Below, in pieces: positions 27,635 to 36,738 of a stretch of DNA of 64,000 bases. The stretch comes from Yinghuangia soli (GTDB taxonomy: Bacteria; Actinomycetota; Actinomycetes; Streptomycetales; Streptomycetaceae). The stretch is from positions 62,001-126,000 of the forward strand of contig NZ_JAKFHA010000012.1 of the NCBI RefSeq assembly GCF_021502675.1, given 5' to 3'. Every line of letters starts with the position of its first letter. Position 1 is the stretch's first letter. The notes beneath the pieces are model-generated. The model was not told the DNA's origin. It made no database searches and saw only the letters and a program-made list of their open reading frames with translations. Made by a program: the position numbers and the translations under genes.

Positions 27635-27719
27635 TTCGACTCCCGGCCGGATAGCATGCGTTTATCGAGTTCTTCTGTCCGCTCTTTTGGAGCGTGGCAC
27701 AGAAAGCTCCAATATACGC
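27635..27719 (-). promoter_or_regulatory. A+T-rich promoter region of helR
   Basis: This 85-bp stretch is visibly richer in A+T than anything nearby. On the minus strand it contains TGCTAT about 30 nt before the TTG start, with CGGACA some 19 nt further upstream, and a GGAGC...GCTCC dyad (about 27689-27710). I do not see the rifamycin-associated element reported upstream of inducible helR genes. Confidence 0.45.
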
Positions 27720-27760
27720 AAGGAAATACCCCGGACTCAAGTCGTCCGGGGTATTTCCTT
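27720..27760. terminator. strong 17-bp hairpin terminator
   Basis: Perfect 17-bp stem, 27720-27736 with 27744-27760 (core AAATACCCCGGAC), 7-nt loop. It lies 47 bp past the stop of the leftward glycosyltransferase gene and just before the helR promoter, so it insulates the two. Confidence 0.9.
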
Positions 27761-27807
27761 TTCCGGCACCGGCACCGGCACCTGGTCCGGTGCCGACCGG
27801 CCGCCGG

Positions 27808-29346
27808 TCAGTAGTAGCGGCGCAGGTCCGGCCACAAGGCCGACCACGGCCGCGACGTCCCGTCGCAGACCAGCACCTCGGCGTCCTGCTCCTCGTTGTC
27901 CAGGTCCTTGCCGTTGTCCACCCGCGCGGCCGGGCGGCAGCCGGTGAAGAAGCGGTCCTGCCCGGTGGCCCCCGCGATGTGCACGACGAGCACCGGCCCG
28001 TTCGCGGAGTCCGGCGGCGGTCCCCAGTCGGCGAAGCTCATGTGCCCCGAGTAGGCCTTCGGGAGCCCGCGTTCCGGCCCGTAATACCGCAGTGCGCCGG
28101 CCTCGCCGTAGTTCCCCGCGAAAATCACGGTACGCGGCCGCTGTTCGGCGGGAATCCCGGCCCAGGCGGCCGCCACCGCGTCCGCCAATTCCGGCCACCC
28201 CACCTGTTCGCCCTGTTCCTGGTTCACCGCCATCGGGACGTCCAGTGCGTCGGCGGGCAGCACGGGCAGCGTGACGACCGCGTTGATCACCGCGGACAAC
28301 GCCAGCGCGGCGGCCACCAGCACCCCGCGGGCGCTGCGCCGACTGCTGCGCATCCAGCGCAACACCGGGTCGCAGCCGGCCGCGGTCAGGACCAGCAGCG
28401 GAGGCAGGGCGTAGTACGACTTGCCGCCCATGGCCACGACCGCGACGCACACCACCGGGTAGGCCACCGCGAGCGCCCGCGCCCAGCGCACCTGCGGGTC
28501 CCGGAAAAGCCGGACCAGCCCGGCGATCCAGACGGGCACGAAGAACGGGGACAGGAAGAGGAGTTGCTGCGGGACGAACATGGCGCGGTTCTCTGCGCCG
28601 TCGTCCTCGGCGATGCCTTCGGCGACGGTCAGCTGCGGCCAGCCGTGGTCGATCTGCCACAGCACGTTGGGCAGCGCGAACAGCGCGGCGATCAGTACGC
28701 CGACCGGCATCAGGCGGCTGCGCAGCACCGAGCGCGGCCCGACCAGCAAGACGCCGGCCAGCAGCGCCGCGACCAGCAGGACGACCAGGTGCTTGTTGAA
28801 CGCGCCGATGCCGATCGCCGCGCCCAGGACCGGCCACCAGCGGCCGTCCCCGGTGCGCAGCAGCCGCAGCGCGACCCAGCAGATCGCCAGCCACGCCAGC
28901 AGATCGAACGTCGAGGTCGACACCATGTGCCCGGACGCCAGCACGAAGCCGGACGTCGCGGCAAAGGCGGTGGCCAGCACCTGGCCCGGCGTACCGCTGC
29001 CGAGTTCGCGCGCGGCCAGCGCGACGAGGAACAGCGCCGCGACGGCCGCCAGGATCGCCACCACCCGCAGACCGACCGGCGAGGACCCGAACAGTTCGGT
29101 CGACGCCCGTGCCAGCAGCGGTGTCAGGGGCGGCTGGTCCACGTAGCCCCACGCGGGATGGTCACCGGCCGCCATGAAGTACAGCTCGTCGCGGTGGAAG
29201 CCGTAGCGGCCGGACAGGCCGCTCTGCACTGCGGCGAAGACGACCGCGATGGCGGCGACCGGCTTGAGGGCGAACGCCGGCAGGGCGGGCTCCGGGACAT
29301 CGGCGTCCCCGGCATCGTCCGCTGTCTGGCTCTGGTTCGAACTCAC
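27808..29346 (-). CDS. PMT/ArnT-type membrane glycosyltransferase (GT39-like)
   Basis: 512 aa with 10-12 TM helices. After TM1 comes GRYGFHRDELYFMAAG, in which the Asp-Glu pair of the first outer loop is the catalytic motif of polyprenyl-phosphate-sugar transferases, then WGYVDQPPLTPLLAR. The C-terminal 170 residues form an extracytoplasmic domain. Likely acts on a lipid- or protein-linked acceptor at the outer membrane face. GTG 29346 was chosen for GGGGGA 4-9 nt upstream. It ends in a strong terminator and has no partner gene. Confidence 0.85.
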   Translation of the reverse strand: MSSNQSQTADDAGDADVPEPALPAFALKPVAAIAVVFAAVQSGLSGRYGFHRDELYFMAAGDHPAWGYVDQPPLTPLLARASTELFGSSPVGLRVVAILAAVAALFLVALAARELGSGTPGQVLATAFAATSGFVLASGHMVSTSTFDLLAWLAICWVALRLLRTGDGRWWPVLGAAIGIGAFNKHLVVLLVAALLAGVLLVGPRSVLRSRLMPVGVLIAALFALPNVLWQIDHGWPQLTVAEGIAEDDGAENRAMFVPQQLLFLSPFFVPVWIAGLVRLFRDPQVRWARALAVAYPVVCVAVVAMGGKSYYALPPLLVLTAAGCDPVLRWMRSSRRSARGVLVAAALALSAVINAVVTLPVLPADALDVPMAVNQEQGEQVGWPELADAVAAAWAGIPAEQRPRTVIFAGNYGEAGALRYYGPERGLPKAYSGHMSFADWGPPPDSANGPVLVVHIAGATGQDRFFTGCRPAARVDNGKDLDNEEQDAEVLVCDGTSRPWSALWPDLRRYY

Positions 29347-29711
29347 GTGTCCCCCTGGGGAGTCGGCCGGGACGGAGCGAGGAACCAGGATGCCGCGTCC
29401 CCGGGGTCTGCGGAACGGGACGGCGTCATCACCGAGAGCCCGCCTGCCCCTTACACCCCGCATTCCGTGCGAAACGGTTGCGAGGCGGCGGAGCGGCGAC
29501 AAGGCTGGAGGCGTTCCCCGGTCGGCGCGGGGCAGCGTTCGCCGGCAAGACGCGCGCGGCACGCAACTCGCATGCGCCCCCGCGCGTAGTACTGCCGAAC
29601 GCGTCGCCGATTCCGTCCGCACCGAACTCGGCGCCTTCCGCGACGCCGGTCACGCATCGCACACGCAAAGCACACTGCCACGAGCAACTGCCACGAGCAC
29701 TGGAGCCCGGC
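29347..29711. other. 365-bp intergenic region with a 13-bp direct duplication
   Basis: This divergent region separates the glycosyltransferase and epoxide hydrolase genes. The right end holds an exact tandem duplication ACTGCCACGAGCA (29674-29686 and 29687-29699), 12 bp before the epoxide hydrolase ATG. The frame upstream of that ATG is open, but its translation looks non-coding. I see no clear promoter pair. Confidence 0.5.
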
Positions 29712-30851
29712 ATGACCTCCGACATCACGCCGTACCGCCTCGACGTCCCCCAGCAGCAACTGGACGACCTCCGCGAGCGCCTGGCCCGCACCCGCTGGCC
29801 GGTCCAACTCCCCGAGACCGACTGGTCGCGCGGCGTCCCCGCCGACTACTTGCAGGGCTTGGCCGACTACTGGGCGAACGGGTACGACTGGCGCAAACAC
29901 GAGGCGCGGCTCAACAGCCACCCGCAGTTCACCACCGTGATCGACGGCCAGGAGATCCACTTCCTGCACGTGCGGTCACCGCACGAGGACGCTCTGCCGC
30001 TGCTCCTCGCACACGGCTGGCCGGGCTCCGTGGTCGAGTTCATCGACATGATCGAGCCGCTCGCCAATCCGGCCGACCCCGCGGACGCCTTCCACCTGGT
30101 CATCCCGTCACACCCCAACTTCGGCTTCACCGGCCCCGCGACCAGCCCCGGCTGGGACAGCACCCGCATCGCCGCCGCCTACGCCGAGCTGATGAAGCGG
30201 CTCGGCTACACCCGGTACGGCGCGCAGGGCGGCGACTTCGGCGCCTTCATCGCCCCGGACCTCGGCCGTGCGGCCCCCGAGCAGGTCGTCGGCGTCCACG
30301 TGAACGCCGCCACGGCCGGCTTCATCCCGTGGGGCGAGGTCGACGAGGAGACCAAGGCAGGCCTGAACGAGCGCGAACTCCGCTCCCTCGAAGGCCTCAA
30401 CGCCTTCATGGCCGACGGCAACGGCTACTTCCAGATCCAGGCCACGAAGCCCAACACCATCGGATTCGGCCTCGCCGACTCGCCTGCCGGGCAACTCGCC
30501 TGGATCATCGAGAAGTTCAAGGACTGGACGCACGGCGACGGACTGCCCGAGGACGCCATCGACCGCGACCTCATCCTCACCAACGTGATGCTGTACTGGC
30601 TCTACAACACCGGCGCCTCCTCGGCGCACATGTACTACGACAGCATGCACTCGGGGAACTGGCCGACCCCGTCCGCGACTCCGACCGCGGTGGCGCACTT
30701 CGCCGAGGATGTCGCGATCCGGAAGTACGCCGAAGAGCTCAACAACATCGTGCGCTGGACGGACTTCGACCAGGGCGGCCACTTCGCCGCGCTGGAGGTC
30801 CCCGAGTTGCTGGTCCAGGACGTACGCGCGTTCTTCCGCACGGTCCGCTGA
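29712..30851 (+). CDS. epoxide hydrolase (EHN-domain, microsomal type)
   Basis: 379 aa, full length for the family. The N-terminal EHN lid domain (about 1-110: ITPYRLDVPQQQLDDLRERL, TRWP) is followed by an alpha/beta hydrolase with oxyanion HGWPG (101-105), nucleophile Asp175 in GGDFGAFI, and His357 in GGHFAALE. It hydrolyses epoxides to trans diols; the natural substrate is unknown. ATG 29712; the ribosome site GGAG is about 10 nt upstream. Monocistronic: the following hairpin and the convergent phosphatase close the unit. Confidence 0.93.
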   Translation: MTSDITPYRLDVPQQQLDDLRERLARTRWPVQLPETDWSRGVPADYLQGLADYWANGYDWRKHEARLNSHPQFTTVIDGQEIHFLHVRSPHEDALPLLLAHGWPGSVVEFIDMIEPLANPADPADAFHLVIPSHPNFGFTGPATSPGWDSTRIAAAYAELMKRLGYTRYGAQGGDFGAFIAPDLGRAAPEQVVGVHVNAATAGFIPWGEVDEETKAGLNERELRSLEGLNAFMADGNGYFQIQATKPNTIGFGLADSPAGQLAWIIEKFKDWTHGDGLPEDAIDRDLILTNVMLYWLYNTGASSAHMYYDSMHSGNWPTPSATPTAVAHFAEDVAIRKYAEELNNIVRWTDFDQGGHFAALEVPELLVQDVRAFFRTVR

Positions 30852-30857
30852 GCCGTC

Positions 30858-30898
30858 CGGCCGGGTCCTGCCGCACCGCGCGCGGCGGGACCCGGCCG
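30858..30898. terminator. bidirectional hairpin terminator
   Basis: CGGCCGGGTCC (30858-30868) pairs with GGACCCGGCCG (30888-30898), and the inner TGCCGC/GCGGCG extends the stem to 17 bp with one G-U pair. TTCTCT follows on the plus strand. It lies between the convergent epoxide hydrolase and phoD genes. Confidence 0.85.
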
Positions 30899-30908
30899 TT
30901 CTCTCGGC

Positions 30909-32753
30909 TCAGGAGATGCGAGCGGTGCCGATACGGCGGAGCCTGGCCGTGCCGGACGGGTCGCGCACCGCACGGTCGAGGACGAGTTCGGCACGGCGAC
31001 CGTCCAGCACGAGCGTCATCAGGTGGTTCCCGAACCACGGGCCGCCCAACTTCCGCCAGCTGACCGGCTTTTCCGGCAGTTTCGCGTGCCGGGCGAGCAG
31101 CGAGCCGATGAGGTCGGCGGGCCTGCTCCAACCGAACCGGAAGCCGAGGCGGATCGCCGGCGGGACGGAGTTGTGCAGCGGCGAGCACGTCAACTGCAGG
31201 ACGCGGGCGGCCTTGCCGTCGACCGGCGCCGTCGATCCCGACTCCTTCGATCCCGACTCGTTCGATCGCGGCTGCGGCCATTGCGCCTCGGCGGCATACG
31301 CATGGTGCACATCGCCGGACAGCACGCATACCGTCGCGGGCGGCGTGCCGGTTTGGTCGTCGGCCGGTCCGTGCGTGGCGAGCCGGCGCAGGCTTGCGGC
31401 CAGCGCCTCGAACGAGGACCGGAATGCCGCCCAGTGCTCCAGGTCGCCGGCCCGGCGCAGCTTCTCGCTCCACCGCGCCGCCCGCGAGCCGCGGGTCCCG
31501 TCGCACAGCGCCTCGTTCCAGGACTCCAGGTCGTGGATGCCGCGCGGCAGCAGCCACGGCAGCGAACTGCCGACCAGGAGGTGGTCGTACCCTCCCTCGT
31601 CGAACTGCTCTTGCACCCAGGAAAACTCGGCCGGATTGACGATGCTGCGCGCACCGGGCTGCAGGACGCGGCCGGCCCGGGTGTCCAGCATGACCAGGCG
31701 GGTGCGGCCGAAATCGCGGCGGAAACTCCAATAGATCCGGGACGGATGCGAGGCGGCGTCGGCCCCGGCGTCGGTCCCGGAGCCCTGGGTCGCGCCCCCG
31801 GAACCGCCCCTGGAAGCGCCCGCGGAATCGGCGGTCTCGGACTCCGCGTGCGTCCCGGCGTCCGCGTCCGCCGTGGCGTCCGCACGCACGGCGAAGGTGC
31901 GCAGCAGCGCATCGCTGCGCTCGTTGTCCGCCGCGGCTCGTACCGCCGCGAACGTGGGATCGGCGGCCAGGTCGTCCGGCGCCAGGTTCCCGAGGTGCTG
32001 GTACACCCAGTACGACGCGAAGGCGCCGACGATCCGCTCCTCCCACCATGGCAGTTCCGCCATCTCGCGGCGCCAGGCCCGCGAGGTGTTCCAGTCGTCG
32101 ATGATCTCGTGGTCGTCGAAGATCATCGCGCTGGGCACGGTGGAGAGCAGCCAGCGGATCTGCGGATCGCCCCACGACTCGTGGTAGAGGAGCGCGTACT
32201 CGTCGAAGTCGCGCACCTGGCTGCCGGGCGGGCGCTGCGTGCCGCGGCGGCGGGCCAGGCGGTCGCGCATCGCGTGCGACACCTCGTCGGCGTAGACCTG
32301 GTCGCCGAGCAGGAGGAGGGCGTCCGGGAGCTCGTCCGGAGTGCCGCGGGCGAGCTGCAGCGCCAGGGTGTCCAGGACGTCCGGGTCGAGGTGCCGCTCG
32401 CCTTCGTCGCCGCGGTTCGGCGGGCGCGACCAGCGGCACGAGCCGAACGCGATGCGCTGCGGCGCGTCGGCGTCGCCGGCCGTGCGGATCACGCTGTCCG
32501 GGAAGACCGACGGGTGCGGCGGCCACACCTGGCGGCCGTCCAGCCGCACCCGGTACGGCCGGGTGCGGCCCGGGGCCAGCCCCTCGACGACCACGAGCGC
32601 GTAGTGCCGCCCGAACACCGACCACGTGGACGCCTTGCCGACCGCGTCCTCGCACTCCACGGCGACCTCGCCGGGCCCGTCGGTCTCCAGCCACACCGTC
32701 GCGGACGTCCGCCCTGCGTAGCGCAGGACCGGGCCCAGCAGCAGATCGGCCAT
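30909..32753 (-). CDS. PhoD-like alkaline phosphatase/phosphodiesterase
   Basis: 614 aa. Metal-site blocks GSCRWSRP (104-111), GDQVYADE (150-157), FDDHEIIDDW (212-221) and SGDVHHAYAAE. No Tat or Sec signal is present, unlike secreted PhoD, so this member is probably intracellular. A low-complexity Ala/Ser/Thr/Gly/Asp insert (about 290-337) interrupts the core. ATG 32753 is fixed by a perfect AAGGAGGA 8 nt upstream. The open frame continues upstream into marR antisense and is not coding there. The region 32754-32956 shows no clear promoter. Confidence 0.85.
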   Translation of the reverse strand: MADLLLGPVLRYAGRTSATVWLETDGPGEVAVECEDAVGKASTWSVFGRHYALVVVEGLAPGRTRPYRVRLDGRQVWPPHPSVFPDSVIRTAGDADAPQRIAFGSCRWSRPPNRGDEGERHLDPDVLDTLALQLARGTPDELPDALLLLGDQVYADEVSHAMRDRLARRRGTQRPPGSQVRDFDEYALLYHESWGDPQIRWLLSTVPSAMIFDDHEIIDDWNTSRAWRREMAELPWWEERIVGAFASYWVYQHLGNLAPDDLAADPTFAAVRAAADNERSDALLRTFAVRADATADADAGTHAESETADSAGASRGGSGGATQGSGTDAGADAASHPSRIYWSFRRDFGRTRLVMLDTRAGRVLQPGARSIVNPAEFSWVQEQFDEGGYDHLLVGSSLPWLLPRGIHDLESWNEALCDGTRGSRAARWSEKLRRAGDLEHWAAFRSSFEALAASLRRLATHGPADDQTGTPPATVCVLSGDVHHAYAAEAQWPQPRSNESGSKESGSTAPVDGKAARVLQLTCSPLHNSVPPAIRLGFRFGWSRPADLIGSLLARHAKLPEKPVSWRKLGGPWFGNHLMTLVLDGRRAELVLDRAVRDPSGTARLRRIGTARIS

Positions 32754-32956
32754 CGGGTTCCTCCTTCGGCGCGGTGTGCCGCGGCCGGCCCGGTGCTGCG
32801 GTTCGTGCTCCGCGGTCCCGGCCTTGCGGCGGCATACGCATCGTGTGGCGGTGTTCCTCCATCCTGCGTGGAGCTCTGCCCGATCGGCGTATTGCGACAC
32901 GGCCGCACGGCGATATTCGGCGCCGGCCCTCCGGAGCCGGGGGCGGAGACGGGGGC

Positions 32957-33553
32957 CTAGACGGCCCGCGCGGATCGCCGGCCTGCCGCGGGGACCGCCG
33001 GGGGCGGCGCGGCCGGCGGCGCCGGGGCGGGCGGTGCCCAAGGCCCCAAGGTGGCGATCAGGAGCCGCAGCGCCCGGTCCACGGTCTGCCGGTCCTCGGC
33101 GGTGAGCGGTTCGAGAAGCGTGTCGAGGGCGGACAGGCGCGTGCGCATCGCGGTCCTGGCCTTCTCGCGGCCCTCGGCGGTGAGGCAGACGAGGACCGAG
33201 CGGCGGTCCGCGGGGTTGGGGCGGCGTTCGACGAGCGCCTTTTTCTCCAGCCGGTCGACGCAGTGCGTCATGCCGCCGGACGAGTACATGACCAGCGGCT
33301 GCAGCTCGCGCAGCGTCAGGCCGTCGATGTCGGTGCGCACCGCGAGCACGGCCAGGACCATGTACTCCGGCGCGGTCAGGTCGAGGCCCCCGATGCTGCG
33401 CCGGTCGAACTCCTCCATCGCGATCATCGCCTGGTGCAGCCGGACCACGAAGCCCAGCGACGAGGCGTCCACGTCCGGCAGCACCTGCGACCACGCGGTG
33501 ACCACGTCGTCGGCGTAGTCCCCGGCCGGGTGCCCGTCGGGCTGCTTGGTCAC
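32957..33553 (-). CDS. MarR family regulator, last gene of the sulfate-activation operon
   Basis: 198 aa winged helix protein: LTAPEYMVLAVLAVRT, recognition helix GGMTHCVDRLEKKALVERRP and the wing NPADRRSVLVCLTAEG. A Pro/Ala-rich tail of about 25 residues (from GPWAPP) is longer than normal. GTG 33553 overlaps the cysN stop (GTGA). A MarR gene co-transcribed with sulfate-activation genes is unusual. I infer that it binds the palindrome at 37593-37628 and is released by the substrate of the pathway. Confidence 0.9.
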   Translation of the reverse strand: MTKQPDGHPAGDYADDVVTAWSQVLPDVDASSLGFVVRLHQAMIAMEEFDRRSIGGLDLTAPEYMVLAVLAVRTDIDGLTLRELQPLVMYSSGGMTHCVDRLEKKALVERRPNPADRRSVLVCLTAEGREKARTAMRTRLSALDTLLEPLTAEDRQTVDRALRLLIATLGPWAPPAPAPPAAPPPAVPAAGRRSARAV

Positions 33554-34914
33554 GTGTGCTCCCTGGTGCTGTCCTCGGCGCTTTCCCCGGGCCCGGCTTC
33601 CACGGACCCGTCCACCCCGATGATGGCAGCGCCGGCGGTGTCCCCGGTCGCCTCGTCGATCAGGATGAAGCTGCCGGTCGCGCGGGAGTCCCGGTACGCG
33701 TCGTACATGAGCGGCGCCGACGTGCGCAGCCGGACCCGGCCGATCTCGTTGAGGGCCAGCTCGCCGGCGTCCGGCTCGGGGCGCCCGGTGCCGACGTCCA
33801 GCCGGTGCACGACCTCGGCGACGCGCGCCCGCACGGTCCGGGTGGTGTGCTTGAGCAGGTACGTGGCGCCCGGGCGCAGCGGGTGGCGTGCGGTCATCCA
33901 GCAGACCGTGGCGTCGATGTCCTGCCCGAGGTGCGGGGGATGCGCGGCGGAGCAGATCATGTCGCCGCGGGACACGTCGAGTTGGTCGTCCAGGGTGACC
34001 GCGACGGCAAACGGCGCGCGGGCCCGGCCGACCGGCCCGTCGGGGCCGTGCACTTCGGCGATGCGCCCGGTCCGGCCGGACGGGAGGACGATGACCGCAT
34101 CGCCGGGCTGCAGGGATCCGGCGGCGATGCTGCCCGCGTAGCGGCGGTGTCCGGAGCCAGCCGGGCGCAGCACGTACTGGACCGGCAGCCGCGCGGCCGA
34201 GCCCGGTCCGCCCGGCGGCGGGACCCGGAGCGTCTCCAGGTGGCGGAGCAGCGGCGGCCCGCCGTACCAGGGCATCGCGGTGCCGGGCTCCACGACGTTG
34301 TCGCCGTGCAGCGCGGACATCGGTACGGCGGTGACGCTGCCGATCCCGGCGAGGCCGGCGAACTCGGCGAAATCTTCTCGGATTTCGTTGAAAGCGGCCT
34401 GGCTGTGCCCGACCAGGTCCATCTTGTTCACGCACAGGACCACGTGCGGGACGCGCAGCAAGGAGGCCAGCAGCGCGTGTCGCCGGGACTGCTCGACGAG
34501 GCCTTTGCGGGCGTCCACGAGGACCATCGCGACGTCGGCGGTGGACGCTCCGGTGACCATGTTGCGCGTGTACTGCACGTGCCCGGGGGTGTCGGCGATG
34601 ATGAACGTCCGTGCCGGGGTGGCGAAGTAGCGGTACGCGACGTCGATGGTGATGCCCTGCTCGCGTTCCGCGCGCAGGCCGTCGGTGAGCAGCGACAGAT
34701 CGGTGGAGGAGGCGCCGCGGCGCTCCGATGTGGCGGCCACGGCGGCGAGTTGGTCCTCGAAGACGGCCTTGGCGTCGTGCAGCAGGCGGCCGATCAGGGT
34801 CGACTTGCCGTCGTCCACGGACCCGGCGGTCGCAATACGCAGCAGGCCGGTGGATCCGGCGGACTCGGTGGGGTCGGCGGACTCGGCGCCGTGCTCCGGC
34901 GATTCGACGAGCAT
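33550..34914 (-). CDS. cysN: sulfate adenylyltransferase large subunit (GTPase)
   Basis: 454 aa EF-Tu-like GTPase that drives adenosine 5'-phosphosulfate synthesis by CysD. G1 GSVDDGKST (31-39), G3 DTPGH (108-112), G4 NKMD (163-166), then two beta-barrel domains. There is no fused APS kinase (CysC) at the C-terminus, so PAPS formation needs a kinase from elsewhere. The ATG lies 2 nt after the cysD stop. Within this operon it sits beside SDRs and a MarR rather than cysH, cysC or sirA, which argues for a dedicated, non-assimilatory role. Confidence 0.93.
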   Translation of the reverse strand: MLVESPEHGAESADPTESAGSTGLLRIATAGSVDDGKSTLIGRLLHDAKAVFEDQLAAVAATSERRGASSTDLSLLTDGLRAEREQGITIDVAYRYFATPARTFIIADTPGHVQYTRNMVTGASTADVAMVLVDARKGLVEQSRRHALLASLLRVPHVVLCVNKMDLVGHSQAAFNEIREDFAEFAGLAGIGSVTAVPMSALHGDNVVEPGTAMPWYGGPPLLRHLETLRVPPPGGPGSAARLPVQYVLRPAGSGHRRYAGSIAAGSLQPGDAVIVLPSGRTGRIAEVHGPDGPVGRARAPFAVAVTLDDQLDVSRGDMICSAAHPPHLGQDIDATVCWMTARHPLRPGATYLLKHTTRTVRARVAEVVHRLDVGTGRPEPDAGELALNEIGRVRLRTSAPLMYDAYRDSRATGSFILIDEATGDTAGAAIIGVDGSVEAGPGESAEDSTREHT

Positions 34915-34916
34915 GC

Positions 34917-35882
34917 TCAGAAGTACCCTTCGCGCTTGCGGTCTTCCATGCCGGCCTCGGAGACCCGGTCGTCGGCACGGGTGGCCCCGCGTTCGGTGAT
35001 CCGGGTCGCGGCGATCTCGGCGGCGACCCGGCGGGCGTCGGCGGCGCCGGACCGGACGGCGCCGGTGCATGTGGCGTCCCCGATGGTGCGGAAGCGCACG
35101 GTCTCCTCGAACGGAGCCTCGCCGTCCGCGAGGGTGAGGAACCGGGTGAGCGCCAGCAGCATGCCGTCGCGGGCCACGACGCTGCGCCGGTGGGCGTAGT
35201 AGAGAGAGGGGAGATCGATGCCCTCGGCCGCGATGTAGCGCCAGATGTCCAGCTCGGTCCAGTTGGACAGCGGGAACACCCTGATGTGCTCGCCGGACCG
35301 GTGCCGGCCGTTGTAGAGGTTCCACAGTTCGGGCCGCTGGTTCTTCGGGTCCCACTGCCCGAACTCGTCGCGGAAGCTGTACACCCGCTCCTTGGCCCGG
35401 GCCTTCTCCTCGTCGCGCCGGGCACCGCCGAAGACGGCGTCGAAGCGGTGCTCGGCGATCGCATCCAGGAGCGTCGTGGTCTGCAACCGGTTCCGCGAGG
35501 CGCGCGGACCGGTCTCCTCGGCGACCCGGCCCCGGTCGATGGACTCCTGGACGGATGCCACCACGAGCCTGACCCCCGTGGCGGCGACGTGCCGGTCGCG
35601 GAACTCCAGCACCTCGGGGAAGTTGTGACCGGTGTCGACATGCATGACCGGAAACGGCAGCGGGCAGGGCGCGAACGCCTTGAGTGCGAGGTGCAGCATG
35701 ACGATCGAGTCCTTGCCGCCGCTGAACAGCAGCACGGGGTTCTCGAACTCGGCGGCGACCTCGCGGATGATGTGGATCGCCTCGGACTCCAGCAGCGCCG
35801 GCAGCGGAGGCGGGTCCGCGTCCGCACCCTCCCGGGGCGATGGGCGGGCGGACATGCCGACGTGCGTGACGGCTTCCGTCAT
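34917..35882 (-). CDS. cysD: sulfate adenylyltransferase small subunit
   Basis: 321 aa PP-loop ATP sulfurylase subunit that makes APS from ATP and sulfate with CysN. PP-loop SGGKDS at 54-59, VMHVDTGHNFPEV, GGARRDEEKARAKERVYSFR, and the C-terminal signature RISERG-like TRITERGATRADDR with KREGYF at the end. The first 25 residues are a Pro/Asp-rich extension. ATG 35882 overlaps the stop of the upstream SDR (ATGA). Confidence 0.94.
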   Translation of the reverse strand: MTEAVTHVGMSARPSPREGADADPPPLPALLESEAIHIIREVAAEFENPVLLFSGGKDSIVMLHLALKAFAPCPLPFPVMHVDTGHNFPEVLEFRDRHVAATGVRLVVASVQESIDRGRVAEETGPRASRNRLQTTTLLDAIAEHRFDAVFGGARRDEEKARAKERVYSFRDEFGQWDPKNQRPELWNLYNGRHRSGEHIRVFPLSNWTELDIWRYIAAEGIDLPSLYYAHRRSVVARDGMLLALTRFLTLADGEAPFEETVRFRTIGDATCTGAVRSGAADARRVAAEIAATRITERGATRADDRVSEAGMEDRKREGYF

Positions 35883-36646
35883 TCCGGCCTCCGCGACGCC
35901 ACCCGGTAGTTCGCCTGTACGACGACGCCCGACACCAGGGCCGCATCGTCGGACGCCAGCCAGGCGATCACCGCGGCGACCTCGTCCGGGGTGCTCATCC
36001 GGCGGAGCAGCGCGCTGCGCCCGAACTCCTCGGCGCCGCCCGGCATATCCGCCAGCCAGCGGAGCATCGGCTCGGTGGCCGTGGGCCCCGGCGTGACCGC
36101 ATTGCAGCGGATGCCTTCCTCGGCGTACTCCATGGCCACGGTCTGGGTGAGGTTGATGACGGCCGCCTTGTGCGCGGCGTACGCGCCCAGGCCGTACTCG
36201 CCGCCGATGCCGGCTCCCGATGCGGTGGTCACGATCGAACCTCCGCCTTGCCCGATCATGTGCGGCAGCGCGGCCCGGATGCCGTAGAAGACGCTGTCCA
36301 GGACGACGCGTTGCTGGGTGCGCCAGTCCTCGTCGGTGATGTCGCCGACCCGGCCGGAGATGGAGAACGCGGCGTTGTTGTGCAGGATGTCGAGGCGCCC
36401 GTGCCGCTCGACCGCCGCACCGATGAGCTCGCGTACGTAGGCGTCTTCGGCGACGTCGCCGTCGACGGCCACCGCATCGCCGCCTTGCGCCCGGATGTCC
36501 GCGACGGTCCGCGCGGAACGCTCGGGGCGCAGGTCGCCCAGGACCAGAGCGGCCCCTTCGGCGGCGAACCGCAGCGCGGTGGCCCGCCCGATGCCGGATC
36601 CGGCACCCGTGATCACGGCGGCCTTGCCGGCCAATCGTCCGTCCAT
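35879..36646 (-). CDS. SDR family oxidoreductase, coupled to cysD
   Basis: 255 aa classical SDR: TGAGSGIG (13-20), D-rich adenine pocket GDLRPE, NNAA (variant of NNAG), catalytic Ser in TTASGAG, YAAHK, and the PGPTATEP loop. It ends with a near-canonical VQANYRVASRRPE. Probably NAD(H)-linked oxidation of a secondary alcohol. GAGGGG lies 8 nt upstream of ATG 36646. Its stop overlaps cysD, so it belongs to the same operon. Confidence 0.9.
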   Translation of the reverse strand: MDGRLAGKAAVITGAGSGIGRATALRFAAEGAALVLGDLRPERSARTVADIRAQGGDAVAVDGDVAEDAYVRELIGAAVERHGRLDILHNNAAFSISGRVGDITDEDWRTQQRVVLDSVFYGIRAALPHMIGQGGGSIVTTASGAGIGGEYGLGAYAAHKAAVINLTQTVAMEYAEEGIRCNAVTPGPTATEPMLRWLADMPGGAEEFGRSALLRRMSTPDEVAAVIAWLASDDAALVSGVVVQANYRVASRRPE

Positions 36647-36738
36647 GCGTGCGACCCCTCCCGTGGTCGGTGGCCCCTCGGGCCGGTGGCTGGTGACTGG
36701 CGGTCGGCGGTCGCGCCGCACACGCGCGGCGCCCGGGC

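Noticed and set aside
27635-27719. Rifamycin-associated element upstream of helR
   Set aside because: No inverted repeat resembling the published element was found by eye.
30909-33494. PhoD gene starting about 740 bp further upstream
   Set aside because: The extension runs out of frame across marR and is not phosphatase-like; AAGGAGGA before 32753 fixes the start.
36647-36738. Terminator between the two SDR genes
   Set aside because: GT-rich spacer without a stable stem; the genes look co-transcribed.
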